Shown here: positions 14,554 to 22,876 of the stretch, piece by piece
Layout: each line of letters opens with the position of its first letter
How positions within the stretch are numbered: position 1 is the stretch's first letter
Assembly (NCBI GenBank): GCA_944392705.1
Contig: CALXXO010000009.1
Location: 1-32,820 of the forward strand
DNA from: an uncultured Spirochaetaceae bacterium
Lineage (GTDB): Bacteria > Spirochaetota > Spirochaetia > Sphaerochaetales > Sphaerochaetaceae
Direction: 5' to 3'
Length of the DNA stretch: 32,820 nt
Notes under the pieces: model-generated
The model's input: the letters and a program-made list of their open reading frames with translations, nothing else
What the model was told of the DNA's origin: nothing
Databases searched by the model: none
Position numbers and translations under genes: made by a program

Positions 14554-15939
14554 ATGTTCATTGCACGTGAGAAAGATCTGGAAAGTCTTCAGATGTGTTA
14601 TGACTCTTCTTCCTGCTTTGGGATGGCAATTATTTATGGAAGGCGAAGGGTTGGTAAGACAAGGCTTATTGAAGAATTCGTTAAGGATAAGAAGAACCTT
14701 TTCTTCTCTGCAGTGAAGACATCAAACCAGGATGAAAATCTTCTTGGACTTTCCAAGGTTATAAGCGGGAGAGATGATGATGATTTTCCTGTCTACTCCT
14801 CGTTTTCAGCGGCTTTCAATCAGATAGCTAAAATGGCGGAGAATGAACGCCTTGTATTTGTGATAGACGAATTTCCCTACCTCGAGAATGATGATGGTTG
14901 GTTTTCTTCATTGCTGCAGAATACCATAGACAGGGAATTCAGGAAGACTAAGCTATTCCTTATAATATGCGGCTCTTCTGTAAGTTTCATGGAAGAAAAG
15001 GTGCTAGGCAGCAAGAATCCGCTTTATGGAAGAACTGGCATGATAATGAAACTCCTTCCATTCGATTACTACGATACAGCAAGGTGGTTTCCATCTTATT
15101 CCAGCAGGGATAAGGCAATCATGTATGGTGTGACAGGAGGTATACCTTATTACCTGGAGCAGTTTTCTCCAGATAAATCAGTGAAGGAAAACCTGCTTTC
15201 AGGTTTTTTCAACCGCAATTCAGTGCTGTTCAATGAAAATGAGTTCCTTCTGAAGGAGGAGGTTCGGGAGCCATCCATCTATAATGCTGTAATTACGGCA
15301 ATTGCCAATGGAAAGACCAAGTTCAGCGAGATTGCAGATAGCGCAAGTGTTTCAAGCGGGGCTTTGACAAGTTATCTTAAGACTTTGAAGAACCTTGGTA
15401 TTGTCTCGAAAGTCTTTCCTGTAGGAAGGCAGGAAGAGAAGAATTCGTTTTATGTGATTGATGATTTGTTTTTCCGCTTCTGGCATTTTTTCGTGCCGCG
15501 GAATTATTCCTCGATAATCTCTGGCCGTATAAGGACTAGCTATGAAATAGCGGTCGAACGCCTTATGAATGATTATATGGGTAAGGTATTCGAGAGAATA
15601 TGCACAGAATACCTGGAATTCAGAGCAGAGAATCTTCCATTTCCACCCAGTGCAGTAGGGACTTGGTGGGGCGGTAATCCTAAAACTAAGAAAAGCGCAG
15701 AGATAGACATTGTAGTAACAAGTGCTATAGATGATGATGTGATTATCGGATCCTGTAAATTCACAAACCTTCGGATGGGAATAGATGAATTGAGAAGAAT
15801 AGAAGAATATGCGGATGCGATGGGGACTAGAGGGCGTAGGCATTACTATTTCTTTTCTGCAGCAGGCTTTGATGAAAGCTTCAAAGAACAGAGGAATGAA
15901 TATATCCATCTCGTTGGCATAGATGAATTATTTCTATGA
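14554..15939 (+). CDS. Archaeal-type AAA ATPase with DUF234 nuclease-like C-terminus
   Basis: A 461-residue protein of the stand-alone ATPase family common in archaea and anaerobic bacteria. Walker A is GRRRVGKT near residues 29-37 and Walker B is LVFVIDEFPYL around residue 107. A winged-helix segment (KFSEIADSASVSSGALTSYL) lies around residues 252-275. The C-terminal DUF234 region has EIDIVV, a short spacer and GSCKF, the D-x(n)-x-C/E-x-K arrangement of PD-(D/E)XK nuclease folds. The function of the family is not established; links to mobile elements and toxin-like roles have been suggested. A strong AAGGAGGAG ribosome site and a repeat-rich promoter precede it, and it is transcribed alone. 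It is likely accessory. Confidence 0.88.
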   Translation: MFIAREKDLESLQMCYDSSSCFGMAIIYGRRRVGKTRLIEEFVKDKKNLFFSAVKTSNQDENLLGLSKVISGRDDDDFPVYSSFSAAFNQIAKMAENERLVFVIDEFPYLENDDGWFSSLLQNTIDREFRKTKLFLIICGSSVSFMEEKVLGSKNPLYGRTGMIMKLLPFDYYDTARWFPSYSSRDKAIMYGVTGGIPYYLEQFSPDKSVKENLLSGFFNRNSVLFNENEFLLKEEVREPSIYNAVITAIANGKTKFSEIADSASVSSGALTSYLKTLKNLGIVSKVFPVGRQEEKNSFYVIDDLFFRFWHFFVPRNYSSIISGRIRTSYEIAVERLMNDYMGKVFERICTEYLEFRAENLPFPPSAVGTWWGGNPKTKKSAEIDIVVTSAIDDDVIIGSCKFTNLRMGIDELRRIEEYADAMGTRGRRHYYFFSAAGFDESFKEQRNEYIHLVGIDELFL

Positions 15940-15985
15940 TATTATCATCCGCTTCTGACTCTTCTTTTGTGTTATCATCCACTGT

Positions 15986-17362
15986 ATGGAAGAAAGAGAG
16001 ACACTTGCATCCAGGCTTGGTTTCATTCTCCTCTCTGCTGGTTGTGCAGTAGGGCTTGGAAATGTCTGGAGATTTCCTTACATCACTGGCCAGTATGGTG
16101 GCGCTGTATTCGTTCTGATTTATCTCCTTTGCCTTGTATTCATAGGGCTTCCTGTAATGGTAATGGAGTTCTCCATCGGAAGAGCATCGAAAAAGAATAT
16201 TGCCGACGCTTTGAAGATTCTTGAACCATCTGGAAAGAAGTGGCATCTCTATGGTCCAGTGGCGATTGCTGGAAACTATCTATTGATGATGTTCTATACA
16301 GTTATCACGGGGTGGCTGCTCTACTATTTCATATCCTCTCTTTCTGGAGGATTGGAAGGGGTGGATGCAGAAGGCGCTGAGGTATTCTTTGCTTCGCTGC
16401 AGGGCAATGCCTGGCTCCAGATTGTTTTCATGGTGATAAGTGTTGCTATCGGTTTCCTTATCTGTATGGGAGGGCTTCAGAAAGGCGTGGAGAGGGCATC
16501 GAAGATCATGATGCTGGGACTTCTTGCGATAATGCTCCTCCTCGTCCTCAATTCACTTTTGCTCCCCGGAGCTGAGAAAGGGCTTTCTTTCTACCTTGTC
16601 CCGGATGCGGAGAGGGCAATGGATGCAGGTCTTTCAGAAGTAGTGTTTGCCGCGATGAGCCAGGCGTTCTTCACATTATCAATAGGAATGGGAGGAATGG
16701 AGATTTTCGGTTCATACATAGAGCGCAAGCAGTCCCTGACAGGGGAAGCCATAAGGATAATCGCTCTCGATACTTCTGTGGCGTTGATGGCTGGTCTTAT
16801 AATCTTCCCAGCCTGTTTCTCGTTCGACGTCAATCCCGGATCCGGTCCTGGGCTTCTCTTTGTGACGCTTCCGAATATCTTCTCGCAGATGAGAGGGGGA
16901 AGATTCTGGGGCGCACTGTTCTTCCTTTTCATGGCCTTCGCTGCAATGACAACGCTTATTGCGGTATTCGAGAATATAATCGCTTATTGGATGGATTCCC
17001 ACGGCTGGTCAAGGAAGAAAGCCGCTCTTGTAAATATGTTCCTGATTATGCTATTAGCGCTTCCATGTATCCTGGGCTACAATCTTTTCTCATCGTTCCA
17101 TCCGCTGGGAGAGAGCACGCAGATACTGGATCTGGAGGATTTTCTGATTTCCTCGACGATAATGCCGATAGGTTCCCTGTTGTTCGTTATATTCTGCTCC
17201 CATAAAAGCGGCTGGGGATGGAAGAACTTCATAGAAGAAGCCGATGCGGGGAAGGGTATAAAGTTCCCATCATGGCTCAGAGTGTATATAAGATGGATAT
17301 TGCCGATTGTCATCGCCGTTATATTCCTCAAGGGCTATTACGATATCTTTTCAGCAATGTAG
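15986..17362 (+). CDS. Sodium-dependent transporter, NSS/SNF family
   Basis: A 458-residue inner-membrane protein of about 11-12 spans in the neurotransmitter:sodium symporter family (LeuT fold, TnaT/MhsT relatives). The signature is at the N-terminus: SRLGFILLSAGCAVGLGNVW then RFPY, forming TM1 with its unwound Gly-rich centre, and GLPVMVMEFSIGR follows in TM2. Bacterial members take up amino acids such as tryptophan or branched-chain residues with sodium; the ligand here is not readable. There is no Shine-Dalgarno; TATCAT ends seven bases before the ATG, and TTATCATCC is repeated about 30 bases further upstream, so a leaderless transcript is possible. Its 3' end overlaps the convergent riboflavin kinase by 12 bases. 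Confidence 0.92.
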   Translation: MEERETLASRLGFILLSAGCAVGLGNVWRFPYITGQYGGAVFVLIYLLCLVFIGLPVMVMEFSIGRASKKNIADALKILEPSGKKWHLYGPVAIAGNYLLMMFYTVITGWLLYYFISSLSGGLEGVDAEGAEVFFASLQGNAWLQIVFMVISVAIGFLICMGGLQKGVERASKIMMLGLLAIMLLLVLNSLLLPGAEKGLSFYLVPDAERAMDAGLSEVVFAAMSQAFFTLSIGMGGMEIFGSYIERKQSLTGEAIRIIALDTSVALMAGLIIFPACFSFDVNPGSGPGLLFVTLPNIFSQMRGGRFWGALFFLFMAFAAMTTLIAVFENIIAYWMDSHGWSRKKAALVNMFLIMLLALPCILGYNLFSSFHPLGESTQILDLEDFLISSTIMPIGSLLFVIFCSHKSGWGWKNFIEEADAGKGIKFPSWLRVYIRWILPIVIAVIFLKGYYDIFSAM

Positions 17363-17731
17363 AAGCTTTCTGGCTTCTTCCTTGTCCTTCTTAACCTGAT
17401 TACGTACTTCCTCTAAGCTTTTCATCTTCCTGATAGGGCGGAGGAAGTACATTATGTCCAGAGTCATCTGCTCTCCATAGATATCCCTATCAAAATCGCA
17501 GATGTTTGTTTCGATAGTTATTCTGGAATCATTGTCCACAGTCGGTCGTTCCCCGATGTTCGTCACACCAGTGAAGAGCCCATCGCGCAGATGGACGATG
17601 GATGCATAAACACCCTGCTGCGGAATTTCCATACCGCGAGCAGGATTCAGATTCGCTGTCGGCATCCCGACAGTCCGTCCAAGTCCTTTTCCATGGACAA
17701 TGACTCCGTTTATGACTGCAATGGGCTGCAT
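17351..17731 (-). CDS. Stand-alone riboflavin kinase domain (RibF C-terminal type)
   Basis: A 126-residue protein consisting only of the flavokinase domain: GKGLGRTVGMPTANL (the GxxxGFPTANL core), GVYASIV, GVTNIGERPTV, IETNICDFDRDIYG and a C-terminal helix EEVRNQVKKDKEEAR. It phosphorylates riboflavin to FMN. Bacterial RibF proteins are usually about 300 residues with an N-terminal FMN adenylyltransferase domain, which is absent here, and no relic of it lies upstream because that space is another gene. Its ATG overlaps the stop of the upstream flavin-binding split-barrel gene by one base (TGATG), so the two are translationally coupled. A full-length RibF may exist elsewhere; otherwise FAD synthesis would need another enzyme. 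Confidence 0.87.
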   Translation of the reverse strand: MQPIAVINGVIVHGKGLGRTVGMPTANLNPARGMEIPQQGVYASIVHLRDGLFTGVTNIGERPTVDNDSRITIETNICDFDRDIYGEQMTLDIMYFLRPIRKMKSLEEVRNQVKKDKEEARKLLHC

Positions 17732-18132
17732 CAGAATGTCAGAGATTCATCGGGTGCTGTGAATGAAGAGAATATGGCTGTGGCATTCTTAAGGTAGAAG
17801 ACTTCGGTGTTGCCATCATCCTCATTGTACATCGTTCTCAGTTCAGGATAGCTGTCGAGCATACTCTTTCTTGCTTCTCTTCTGTCATCTTCTATGGCTT
17901 CTGCCTGTACCCTGAGCCATTTTCCATTCAGGAATGCACAGATCTCGCACTTAGGATTCTTGTGAAGCTGCATCGAGACTGATTTCTTTTTCCCGGTCTG
18001 GATATAAAGCTTACCCTCGAATTCATTTATCGTGCCGAATGGTCTGACTCTGGGCTGTCCACCATCATCTGTTGCGAGATAATATGTTTTGGCTTCCTTC
18101 AGGAAGGATAATACATCTTTTACGGTTTTCAT
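17731..18132 (-). CDS. Pyridoxamine 5'-phosphate oxidase-like flavin-binding split-barrel protein
   Basis: A 133-residue protein of the PNPOx-like split beta-barrel superfamily (COG5015 type). It begins MKTVKDVLSFLKEAKTYYLA, followed by QPRVRPFG, KLYIQTGKKKSVSMQL, EICAFLNGKWLRV and a C-terminal LKNATAIFSSFT. Members bind FMN or F420 and reduce or sense small molecules; the substrate is unknown. I chose the ATG ending at 18132 because GGAGG lies six bases upstream; an in-frame extension to 18333 would run into the opposite-strand gene and has no ribosome site. One-base overlap with the riboflavin kinase suggests that the pair makes FMN and the protein that uses it. Confidence 0.85.
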   Translation of the reverse strand: MKTVKDVLSFLKEAKTYYLATDDGGQPRVRPFGTINEFEGKLYIQTGKKKSVSMQLHKNPKCEICAFLNGKWLRVQAEAIEDDRREARKSMLDSYPELRTMYNEDDGNTEVFYLKNATAIFSSFTAPDESLTF

Positions 18133-18216
18133 CTTTACCTCCAATGAGATAATACTCCTGTTTTTCCGCTTTGGGTATGGAACAAGAGGGGCGCTTTCTC
18201 CATAATAGACGGGTCT

Positions 18217-19113
18217 ATGGATAGAAGATTCACACTCGATGAACTTAAAAACGAAAAGCCCTGGCTGAAGAGGGGAACACTCGTATTCATGAGCGATTTC
18301 GGCCTTGTCGATGGTGCTGTGAGCGCAATGCACGGTGTTGCTGATGAGGTGTCACAGTCCCTGAAGCTGGAGGATCTTACTCACGATATCCCGCAGTTCT
18401 CAATCTGGGAAGCATCATACCGCCTTATCCAGGCTATGACATACTGGGCTCCGGGAACTGTATTCATCTCCGTTGTCGATCCAGGCGTTGGTTCTGACAG
18501 GAAGAGCGTTGCGGTCCTTACCGCATCGGGGCATATCGTTGTCACTCCTGATAACGGAACCCTCACTCATGTCGCAAGGGAAATTGGTATACTCGAGAGA
18601 AGGGAAATCTCGGAAGCTGTCAACAGGCTGAAGAACAGCCAGCGCAGCTATACTTTCCATGGCCGCGATGTTTATGCATATACAGGTGCTCGCATTGCAT
18701 CGGGTGCCATCACATTCGAAGAGACGGGCCCGCTTCTGGACAACAACCCTGTGATGCTGCACGTCGAGGACGCAAGGGTAGAGGGGGATGTGCTTATCGG
18801 GGCGATAGACATTCTCGATACACGTTATGGTTCTCTTTGGACGAATATCCCGGATACGCTTTTCTCCAAGTTCGGTGCAGTCCACGGCGATATGCTCCGC
18901 GTGGAGATCAGGCACGATGATATGACAGTCTTCGGCTATGATCTGAAGTTCTGCAGGAACTTCACTGAAGTTGATAAGGGTGAACCTCTTATATATATCA
19001 ATAGTCTTCTCAATGTGGGTATTGCTATCAATCAGGGAGATTTCTCCGAGCGTTACCGCATAGGTACTGGAGAAGGCTGGAAAATCGCATTCAGGAAATC
19101 CCAGAGGGGATGA
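18217..19113 (+). CDS. S-adenosyl-L-methionine hydrolase (adenosine-forming), DUF62 family
   Basis: A 298-residue protein of the DUF62 / SAM hydroxide adenosyltransferase family, which splits SAM with water to adenosine and methionine. The catalytic residues recognised in the family are visible: Asp and Arg in VVDPGVGSDR (seven residues apart) and His in FHGRDVYAY. N-terminal VFMSDFG and THDIPQ are also typical. The halogenase relatives carry a characteristic extra loop that I cannot identify here, so hydrolase is the default. It is the first gene of a three-gene operon with an ECF S component and a fused ECF energising module. The order suggests that the product or substrate is linked to the imported compound. 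No Shine-Dalgarno is seen; CATAAT lies 10 bases before the ATG. Confidence 0.9.
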   Translation: MDRRFTLDELKNEKPWLKRGTLVFMSDFGLVDGAVSAMHGVADEVSQSLKLEDLTHDIPQFSIWEASYRLIQAMTYWAPGTVFISVVDPGVGSDRKSVAVLTASGHIVVTPDNGTLTHVAREIGILERREISEAVNRLKNSQRSYTFHGRDVYAYTGARIASGAITFEETGPLLDNNPVMLHVEDARVEGDVLIGAIDILDTRYGSLWTNIPDTLFSKFGAVHGDMLRVEIRHDDMTVFGYDLKFCRNFTEVDKGEPLIYINSLLNVGIAINQGDFSERYRIGTGEGWKIAFRKSQRG

Positions 19114-19122
19114 GGAGGATTT

Positions 19123-19689
19123 ATGGCAGAATCTAATGTTATGAAGGGCGTTAAGCTCGTTGTCGTCATGGCTATCGGCGCAGCTCTTTACGGATTCGGT
19201 GGTCTTATCGGAATACCAGTGTTCGCAAATACGACACTCAAGCCAGCTATGGCTATTCTCGCGCTCTTTGCAGGTATCTACGGACCTGTTGTAGGCTTTG
19301 TGTCTGGATTCCTTGGCCATCTTCTTACAGATGCATTCTCTGGCTGGGGAGTATGGGTGTCATGGGCATTCGGAAGTGGCCTTGTCGGTGCTATGATCGG
19401 TGCTTTCCCTTATATCACAAAGAAGAGAATCCAGAAGGGAGTCTTCGGCGGTGCTGATGTAGGTATTCTCGTGCTTCTCTCATTCATCGCAAACTTCGTC
19501 GGATACATGATTTCTGCAATCATCGATTACTTTGCATATGGCGAACCTCTTAACAAGGTAATCACACAGCAGCTCATTACATCTGTTTCCAATACAGTGA
19601 TGATTGCTATCATCGGATCTGCTCTGATGTATCTCGTTGCACGCAACTACAAAGGCAAGCAGAACCTCACACTCGACGAATCGAAGTAA
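19123..19689 (+). CDS. ECF transporter S component, UPF0397-like
   Basis: A 188-residue integral membrane protein with about six hydrophobic spans, resembling the UPF0397 group of ECF substrate-capture components (AIGAALYGFGGLIGIPVF, AILALFAGIYGPVVGFVSG, WVSWAFGSGLVGAMIGAF). S components bind a vitamin-like small molecule and toggle in the membrane with the T component. The substrate cannot be assigned from sequence. Placement between SAM hydrolase and the fused A-A-T module suggests a nucleoside- or adenosyl-related ligand, which is speculation. A strong GAGGAGG site lies about seven bases before the ATG, and the next gene starts one base after its stop. Confidence 0.88.
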   Translation: MAESNVMKGVKLVVVMAIGAALYGFGGLIGIPVFANTTLKPAMAILALFAGIYGPVVGFVSGFLGHLLTDAFSGWGVWVSWAFGSGLVGAMIGAFPYITKKRIQKGVFGGADVGILVLLSFIANFVGYMISAIIDYFAYGEPLNKVITQQLITSVSNTVMIAIIGSALMYLVARNYKGKQNLTLDESK

Positions 19690-19690
19690 G

Positions 19691-22309
19691 ATGATCAGTT
19701 TCAGCGATTTCTCATTCACATATGCATCCCAGTCCAAGCCGACACTCAAGCATATCAACCTTGAGATAAAGGATGGAGAGAAGGTCCTCATCATAGGACC
19801 TTCAGGTTCCGGTAAATCCACCCTTGGAAATGCAATAAATGGCCTTATTCCCCACTCAATGGAGGGTAGGACTGAGGGGTCGCTGAAGGTCTCCGGCATA
19901 GAGACCAAGGATAGCGATATCTTCACGATTTCACAGAAAGTCGGGACTGTCCTGCAGGACACAGATGCACAGTTTGTCGGGCTTTCGGTAGCGGAGGATA
20001 TCGCATTCTCCCTGGAAAACCAGATGGTCAGCATCGACAGGATGAGGAAGATTGTCCTCGATTCTGCAACTGTTGTCGAGATGGAGAATTTCCTGCGCCA
20101 GGCTCCCGGTGAGCTCTCCGGCGGTCAGAAGCAGAGGGTTTCGATCGCAGGTGTCCTTGTGGATGATGTGGATGTGCTTCTTTTCGATGAGCCGCTTGCA
20201 AACCTCGATCCAGCTGCAGGACGCTCCGCGATGCGGCTGATTGACGAGATCCACAGAAAAACAGGGAAGATTGTTGTAATCATTGAGCACCGTCTGGAAG
20301 ATGTGCTGTCGTATCCTGTGGACAGGATCGTACTGATAGAGAACGGTGAAGTAACGCTCAATACCGACACTGAGTCGCTTCTCAGAAGCAATGTGCTCAA
20401 GAAGGCTGGAATAAGGGAGCCTTTGTATATCAGCGCACTTAAAGCTGCTGGTTGTGATATCTCCTCGTATAAAGGTCAGCTATCACCGGTCGAAGCACTG
20501 GATGCAGCCCAGTTCAAAGAGCCTTTGCTGTCATTCTTGAAGGAGCATGAGAGGAAAGCTCCTTCGCATGATGGGGAGGTAATTGCATCCCTTGAGGATG
20601 TTTCTTTCTCCTATGATGGAGAAAAGGACGTCCTGAAGCACGTATCTTTCGCACTCAGAAAAGGGGAGATGGTGTCGCTCCTCGGTAGAAACGGTGCGGG
20701 TAAATCCACAGCAGCATCGCTTCTGATGGGGATAATAAGGCCGGATTCTGGCAGGATTATGATCAATGGCCGGGATGCGGTATCCGACACGATTGCGGAG
20801 AGAAGCCGGACTGTTGGGTTTGTAATGCAGAATCCCAACCATATGATTTCCCATCCTATGATTTACGATGAAGTCGCATTCGCCCTCCGGCAACGTGGCA
20901 TGGATGAGAAGGAAGTGGAGGAGAGGGTTTTGGATGCCCTCCGTCTCTGCGGACTCGAAAAGCACTGGAAGTGGCCGATCAGTGCGCTCAGCTACGGACA
21001 GAAGAAGCGTGTGACAATAGCCTCCATCCTTGTCCTTCAGCCTGAGATTCTCATTCTCGATGAGCCTACCGCTGGACAGGACTGGCGTCATTATACCCAG
21101 CTGATGAGCTTCATAAAGCGCCTGAATACAGAGCTTGGGCTTACAATAATCTTCGTCACCCACGATATGCACCTTGCCCTTGAATATACTGACAGGGCGA
21201 TAGTGCTTACCGATGGCGAGGTACTCAGGGATGGGGAGATTGGCACTGTCTTCTCCGATAAAGCATTGCTCGAGAAGGCAAGTCTCCGTGTCACCAGCCT
21301 TTATGAGCTTGGGGAGAAAATCGGACTCAACGAAGATGGCATTGCTTCGTTCATCAGGACATTTATAACCCATGAAGATGGCAAGGCTGAGGACTGTGGA
21401 AAGATATCTGTAGATGTTCCACCTCTCAAGGAGAACAAGAAAGGAAAGAGAAGGAAGGGGAAGGATAAGGAAGAGAAGAAGTTCGGATTCGGCCTTTCCT
21501 ATATAGATATCGAATCGCCTATACATTCTCTCAACGGTGTTACGAAATTCCTTGTTTTCGTTATGTGGCTTCTGATTACGCTTATCACATTCGATCTGAG
21601 GGTACTTCTTGTTCTCTTGCTTATTTCCTTTGGTGTGATGAAAGCATCCCGCATACCGATGAAGAGATTCCTGCCGCTGATGTGCGTCATGTTCACCTTC
21701 ATGGCCGTTAACGCGATTTTCATCTATCTCTTCTCTCCCGGTCAGGGAGCTGAAGCGATGGGCCACAGAACTGTGATTCTCGGCCCGGAGAGTATGAGCT
21801 ATGCGCTTACATTGGAGACTGTTGTATACCTTGTCACTGTATCGATGAAGTATCTCGCGATATTCCCGATGGCTTTGATGTTTGTATTCGCAACTCATCC
21901 TTCGGAATTCGCATCGAGCCTGAACAGATTGCATTTCTCCTATAAGGTAAGCTACTCAGTTGCGCTGACGCTCAGATATATTCCAGAAATCACAGATGAC
22001 TATATGCATATAATGCACGCTCAGATGGCCCGTGGCGTGGATATATCGAAGGGAGTATCGCTGATGGAGAGAATCAAGAGCGTATCGAAGGTACTGGCTC
22101 CTCTGGTGCTTTCATCCCTCGACCGTATTGATATCATATCGAATGCGATGGTGCTCAGAGGTTTCGGAAAGAATAAGAAGCGGACATGGTACATGGCGCG
22201 CAAGATGGGGAAGATGGATTACATATCACTGGCAGTTGTCTTCCTTATTCTCCTCCTTGCGGTGGTTTCGCGTTTTGTTCTCGGAGTTAAGTTCTTCTAC
22301 CCATTCTGA
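19691..22309 (+). CDS. Fused ECF energising module: two ATPase domains plus T component
   Basis: A single 872-residue polypeptide with A-A-T layout. ATPase 1 has Walker A GPSGSGKST at 36-44, LSGGQ near 142 and DEPLANLD near 176. ATPase 2 has Walker A GRNGAGKST near 333, a variant signature LSYGQ near 433, and DEPTAGQD. A Lys-rich linker at about 580-600 leads to the EcfT-type membrane domain (about 610-872) with five or so spans and the coupling motifs MARGVD and LRGFG. The three parts are normally separate genes (ecfA1, ecfA2, ecfT); a two-ATPase fusion is common but the complete three-way fusion is unusual. I chose ATG 19691, one base after the S-component stop; the in-frame extension to 19637 lies inside that gene. 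It should energise the adjacent S component. Confidence 0.92.
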   Translation: MISFSDFSFTYASQSKPTLKHINLEIKDGEKVLIIGPSGSGKSTLGNAINGLIPHSMEGRTEGSLKVSGIETKDSDIFTISQKVGTVLQDTDAQFVGLSVAEDIAFSLENQMVSIDRMRKIVLDSATVVEMENFLRQAPGELSGGQKQRVSIAGVLVDDVDVLLFDEPLANLDPAAGRSAMRLIDEIHRKTGKIVVIIEHRLEDVLSYPVDRIVLIENGEVTLNTDTESLLRSNVLKKAGIREPLYISALKAAGCDISSYKGQLSPVEALDAAQFKEPLLSFLKEHERKAPSHDGEVIASLEDVSFSYDGEKDVLKHVSFALRKGEMVSLLGRNGAGKSTAASLLMGIIRPDSGRIMINGRDAVSDTIAERSRTVGFVMQNPNHMISHPMIYDEVAFALRQRGMDEKEVEERVLDALRLCGLEKHWKWPISALSYGQKKRVTIASILVLQPEILILDEPTAGQDWRHYTQLMSFIKRLNTELGLTIIFVTHDMHLALEYTDRAIVLTDGEVLRDGEIGTVFSDKALLEKASLRVTSLYELGEKIGLNEDGIASFIRTFITHEDGKAEDCGKISVDVPPLKENKKGKRRKGKDKEEKKFGFGLSYIDIESPIHSLNGVTKFLVFVMWLLITLITFDLRVLLVLLLISFGVMKASRIPMKRFLPLMCVMFTFMAVNAIFIYLFSPGQGAEAMGHRTVILGPESMSYALTLETVVYLVTVSMKYLAIFPMALMFVFATHPSEFASSLNRLHFSYKVSYSVALTLRYIPEITDDYMHIMHAQMARGVDISKGVSLMERIKSVSKVLAPLVLSSLDRIDIISNAMVLRGFGKNKKRTWYMARKMGKMDYISLAVVFLILLLAVVSRFVLGVKFFYPF

Positions 22310-22325
22310 GAAGCTGGAACTGCAG

Positions 22326-22874
22326 TTAGCATAAGCCTTCTTCTATGAACTTCTGATTTGCCTGGTCCCAGTACTTTTTGTATATACGGTTTTCATTGCC
22401 ATCGAGATTGAGCTGGTATAGCCGGAATGTGACGAGGATGTTTTTCGGTTCCCAGAGCTCTTCATATGAGTACTGGTATCTCATGCCAAGGCTTTTCATG
22501 ACACTGCCACTCCTTGGATTGTTCCTGTCATGGGTTGCTGTAATGTATTCCAGCCCCGCTTTCCTGGCCTGCTCTATAACCGCTCTTCCTGCTTCTGTCG
22601 CGATTTCCTTGTGCCAGAATTCATAGCCAAGATCATGGGGAGGGTTGGTATCAAAACCGATGTAGCCTATAGGGTAGTTATCCTCTTTCATGCAGATTGC
22701 ATATGTATTGACAAATCTTTCCTTCTGGAATTTCCTCGTCTCTTCGATGCTTTTTATCGGATACCATGGCAGGAATCTGTTCACTTCTTCATCTTTGAGG
22801 ATTATGAAGAGCGCTTCTGAATCCTCTTCGGTGAATTTCCTTATGATCAATCTGTCTGTCTCGATTTCCATCAT
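22326..22874 (-). CDS. GNAT acetyltransferase, RimJ/RimL type
   Basis: A 182-residue GNAT protein of the RimJ/RimL group: N-terminal IETDRLIIRKFTEEDSEALF, central GYIGFDT and a late HDRNNPRSGSVMKSLGMRYQ, the usual asparagine-rich motif and C-terminal helix. It transfers acetyl from acetyl-CoA to an amine, perhaps a protein N-terminus or a small molecule; the substrate is unknown. The first of two adjacent ATGs lies two bases after the stop of the glycosyltransferase, so the two form a leftward operon. Only 16 bases separate it from the convergent ECF module. Confidence 0.85.
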   Translation of the reverse strand: MMEIETDRLIIRKFTEEDSEALFIILKDEEVNRFLPWYPIKSIEETRKFQKERFVNTYAICMKEDNYPIGYIGFDTNPPHDLGYEFWHKEIATEAGRAVIEQARKAGLEYITATHDRNNPRSGSVMKSLGMRYQYSYEELWEPKNILVTFRLYQLNLDGNENRIYKKYWDQANQKFIEEGLC

Positions 22875-22876
22875 AA

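Noticed and set aside
18133-18333. Upstream extension of the flavin split-barrel protein
   Set aside because: It overlaps the divergent SAM hydrolase gene, does not resemble the family, and the ATG at 18132 has a perfect GGAGG six bases upstream.
18217-19113. SAM-dependent fluorinase or chlorinase
   Set aside because: The fold is shared, but nothing marks a halogenase and the Asp-Arg-His set matches the water-using hydrolases.
20531-21934. Long leftward reading frame of 467 codons
   Set aside because: It lies wholly inside the fused ECF gene, has Arg/His-rich composition typical of an antisense shadow, and no ribosome site or recognisable domain.
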